Shown here: positions 7,034 to 8,734 of the stretch, in pieces
How positions within the stretch are numbered: position 1 is the first letter of the stretch
How the letters are laid out: every line of letters starts with the position of its first letter
Assembly (NCBI GenBank): GCA_018262385.1
Contig: JAGSPQ010000084.1
Span: forward strand, 1-8,734
Origin: Myxococcaceae bacterium
Lineage (GTDB): Bacteria; Myxococcota; Myxococcia; Myxococcales; Myxococcaceae
Direction of reading: 5' to 3'
DNA length: 8,734 nucleotides
Notes under the pieces: generated by a model
What the model was told of the DNA's origin: nothing
The model's input: only the letters and a program-made list of their open reading frames with translations
The model's database searches: none
Program-made: the position numbers and the translations under genes

Positions 7034-7062
7034 AATGTACGGGAATCGGAAGTTGTTTTGAA
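7034..7062 (-). promoter_or_regulatory. Candidate sigma-70-type promoter of the large lipoprotein gene
   Basis: Read on the minus strand, TTCAAA (7057-7062) and TACATT (7034-7039) each match four of six consensus bases and are separated by exactly 17 bp. Transcription would start near 7027, leaving a leader of about 34 nt that includes the AAAGGA ribosome site. The 103-bp divergent gap (6994-7096) is visibly less GC-rich than the surrounding genes, as expected for promoters. This is a consensus match only; myxobacterial promoters often diverge from it. Confidence 0.35.
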
Positions 7063-7083
7063 TGTTAGCTGCTGGCCCAAGCC

Positions 7084-7088
7084 AAGGA
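7084..7088 (+). promoter_or_regulatory. Shine-Dalgarno sequence of the HtrA-family protease
   Basis: AAGGA stands eight bases before the ATG at 7097. A competing arrangement exists upstream: CGGAAG (7047-7052) lies five bases before a TTG at 7058 in the same frame. The ATG is preferred because it begins right at a compact signal peptide. Confidence 0.5.
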
Positions 7089-7096
7089 ATGTCGCG

Positions 7097-8506
7097 ATGA
7101 GTGTCTGGCCCCTCGCCGTCTTCTCGTTGTTGGTTCCTGCGTTCGCCCTCGCCCAGTCGCCGCCTGGCGCGGCAAAGGAACCCGTGGCGGTGGCGTCGCT
7201 TCCCTCGCTCGCGCCGTTGGTCGATTCGGTGCGGGCCAGCGTGGTGAACGTCGACGTCCAGGCGCGCCGCGCCGCTTCGGCCGAGGAAGGGTCGGAGGAC
7301 GAGCAGATGGAGCGGTTCTTCGGCCGCCGCGGCAACCCGAAGAACCAGCTCAAGCAGGGCGCGGGCAGCGGCTTCATCGTCGATCCCCGCGGCCTGGTGC
7401 TCACCAACAACCACGTCGTCGAGGGAGCGGTGATCATCCGGGTCCGCCTCGAGGACGGCCGGGCCTTCGACGCCGACGTGCTCGGCCGGGATCCGCTCAC
7501 CGACCTGGCGCTGCTGCGGCTGCGCGGCAAGCCCGAGAACCTGCCGGTCGCGCGCCTGGGCGACTCGTCGACGATGCGGGTGGGCGACTTCGCGGTGGCG
7601 ATCGGAAATCCGTTCGGGCTCGCCTCGTCGGTGTCGCTGGGGATCGTCTCTGCGCTGGACCGCAACATCCACGCCGGCCCCTACGATCAGTTCCTCCAGA
7701 CCGACGCGGCGATCAACCCCGGCAACTCCGGGGGGCCGCTGTTCAACCTCAAGGGCGAGGTGATCGGGATCAACACCGCGATCGTCGGCGGCGGCACCGG
7801 GATCGGCTTTGCGGTTCCCTCCAACGTGGCGAAGGCGCTGATGCCGCAGCTGGAGAAGGACGGCGCGGTGACCCGGGGGTGGCTGGGGGTGGGGATCCAG
7901 GACTTGAGCCCGAGCCTGGCGAAGGCGATGGGGATTCCCCAGCTGGAAGGAGCGGTGATCACCGCGGTCAACGACGGCTCTCCGGCGAAGCGGGGCGGGG
8001 TGGTCGAGGACGACGTGATCGTCTCGATCGACGGCACCAAGGTGCTCTCGGGGGGCGGGCTGTCGCGCACGGTCGCGCTCAAGCGGCCGGACACCGAGGT
8101 GAAGCTGGCGGTGTACCGCGGGGGCAAGCCGCTCGAGCTGAAGGTGAAGCTCGGCACCCGGCCGGATCTCGAGAACTTCGCCGCCCGGGCGGCCCCGGCC
8201 GAGCCGCCGGGGGCCAAGCAGCCGCGGGTGGGCCTCAGCTTCCAGGACATGGATCCGCGGCTGTCGGAGACCGCGGGCCTGCCGGTGAACGGCGCGCTGG
8301 TGGTCGAGGTGACGCCGGGATCTCCCGCCGAGCGCGCCGGGCTGCGCCGGGGGATGGTGATCGTCGAGGCGGGCAAGAAGCAGATCCGCGGGCGGGATGA
8401 TCTGATGAAGATCCTCTCGGAAGGGAAGAGCGGCACGGTGGTGCTGCTGCGGGTGATGCTCCCCGGCAGCGGCGGCCGGGTGCTGCAGGCGCTCGAGCTG
8501 CCCTGA
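7097..8506 (+). CDS. htrA: Do/HtrA-family (DegP/DegQ/MucD-type) periplasmic serine protease with two PDZ domains
   Basis: 469 residues, the usual length for the family. It degrades or refolds damaged envelope proteins in the periplasm. The signal peptide ends at ALA|Q (cleavage after Ala19). The trypsin-like domain spans about 36-255 with all three catalytic residues: His106 in TNNHVVEG, Asp136 in DPLTDLALL and Ser211 in NPGNSGGPL. The loop at 58-85 (charged, RRAASAEEGSEDEQMERFF) corresponds to the LA loop region and is short, more like DegQ or MucD than DegP. PDZ1 spans about 261-353 (GWLGVGIQDL) and PDZ2 about 375-466 (RVGLSFQDM, GSPAERAGLRRGM). The ATG has AAGGA upstream. However, the n-region from this start has no Lys or Arg, while a TTG at 7058 would add a KPR-containing n-region. 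The gene is divergent from the large lipoprotein gene. The family call is very sure; the subfamily is not, so the symbol is generic. Confidence 0.95.
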   Translation: MSVWPLAVFSLLVPAFALAQSPPGAAKEPVAVASLPSLAPLVDSVRASVVNVDVQARRAASAEEGSEDEQMERFFGRRGNPKNQLKQGAGSGFIVDPRGLVLTNNHVVEGAVIIRVRLEDGRAFDADVLGRDPLTDLALLRLRGKPENLPVARLGDSSTMRVGDFAVAIGNPFGLASSVSLGIVSALDRNIHAGPYDQFLQTDAAINPGNSGGPLFNLKGEVIGINTAIVGGGTGIGFAVPSNVAKALMPQLEKDGAVTRGWLGVGIQDLSPSLAKAMGIPQLEGAVITAVNDGSPAKRGGVVEDDVIVSIDGTKVLSGGGLSRTVALKRPDTEVKLAVYRGGKPLELKVKLGTRPDLENFAARAAPAEPPGAKQPRVGLSFQDMDPRLSETAGLPVNGALVVEVTPGSPAERAGLRRGMVIVEAGKKQIRGRDDLMKILSEGKSGTVVLLRVMLPGSGGRVLQALELP

Positions 8507-8734
8507 GCGCACGCTCGCCGGGGGAGGGACCCGCGACGTTGGCGATCAGTGACCTCGGTGATCGGCGAACGGCCGCAGGCAAGGACAGGCGGGTGCACTC
8601 GCCAGCGGTGGTCCCTCTGGTCCCAAATAATTCGGGCTCGGACAGCTCCACCGAGTCCAGACCCTCGACTTGCCACCCCGAGACGCTTCCTTGCGATGGT
8701 CAATGCAGAGGTGGAGTGCCCCACCCCCGCTGGG
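8507..8734. other. Right-end non-coding stretch with no recognised gene
   Basis: After the protease stop codon I see no frame with plausible protein composition, no tRNA-like cloverleaf and no strong terminator. A short inverted repeat, CGATCA (8543-8548) with TGATCG (8559-8564) around a 10-base loop, could form a weak hairpin, but no T-run follows. An AT-rich patch (CCCAAATAATTC, 8623-8634) interrupts the GC-rich background and might belong to a promoter of a gene beyond the window. Confidence 0.4.

Noticed and set aside
4064..8512. Very long minus-strand open frame (about 1480 codons) across the lipoprotein and protease genes
   Set aside because: It is Arg/Pro/Gly-rich with no domain motifs, and it lies opposite or out of frame with genes that carry clear signal peptides and catalytic motifs. 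It is an effect of high GC with few stop codons.
8543..8564. Hairpin after the HtrA gene as an intrinsic terminator
   Set aside because: A six-pair stem with a 10-base loop and no following T-run is too weak to call.
8600..8680. Possible tRNA or small RNA around the AT-rich patch
   Set aside because: No T-loop consensus, no acceptor pairing and no CCA-compatible end could be found.

Overview
The window is very GC-rich DNA with long open frames on both strands. It encodes mostly exported proteins with glycine-rich or Asp-Ala-Gly tandem linkers, ZU5-like and Ig-like modules and beta-propellers. That style is typical of myxobacteria (Myxococcota/Deltaproteobacteria), but this is an inference from style and not a taxonomic assignment. 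I support six protein genes. I see no RNA genes, insertion sequences, CRISPR array or phage genes.

Left part, minus strand (1-2579). Three genes read leftwards. First is a 336-residue protein with a proline-rich repeat linker and a C-terminal domain that looks like a papain-like (NlpC/P60- or CHAP-like) cysteine peptidase whose catalytic Cys and His are replaced. Next is a 333-residue lipoprotein with PD40/TolB-type beta-propeller motifs. Last is the N-terminus of a lipoprotein made almost wholly of GGGxGGGx repeats, cut by the window edge.

Middle (2580-4275, plus strand). Divergent from the pseudo-peptidase-like gene, across 88 bp, is a secreted zinc N-acetylmuramoyl-L-alanine amidase (Amidase_3) with a TPR-like N-terminal region and a long acidic/proline-rich linker.

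Right part (4282-8506). A large 903-residue lipoprotein on the minus strand converges on the amidase with only 6 bp between stop codons. Its order is ZU5-like domain, BIG2 domain, propeller lobe, DAG-repeat linker, second propeller lobe. Across a 103-bp divergent promoter region lies a plus-strand Do/HtrA-family periplasmic serine protease with two PDZ domains. The last 228 bp hold no gene that I can support.

Taken together this is a cell-envelope neighbourhood: peptidoglycan cleavage, envelope protein quality control and surface or periplasmic lipoproteins. The most intriguing point is the apparently inactive peptidase-like protein encoded back-to-back with the amidase. This recalls the way degenerate peptidase domains (EnvC/NlpD) activate amidases elsewhere. 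Its lack of a signal peptide argues against a simple version of that idea.
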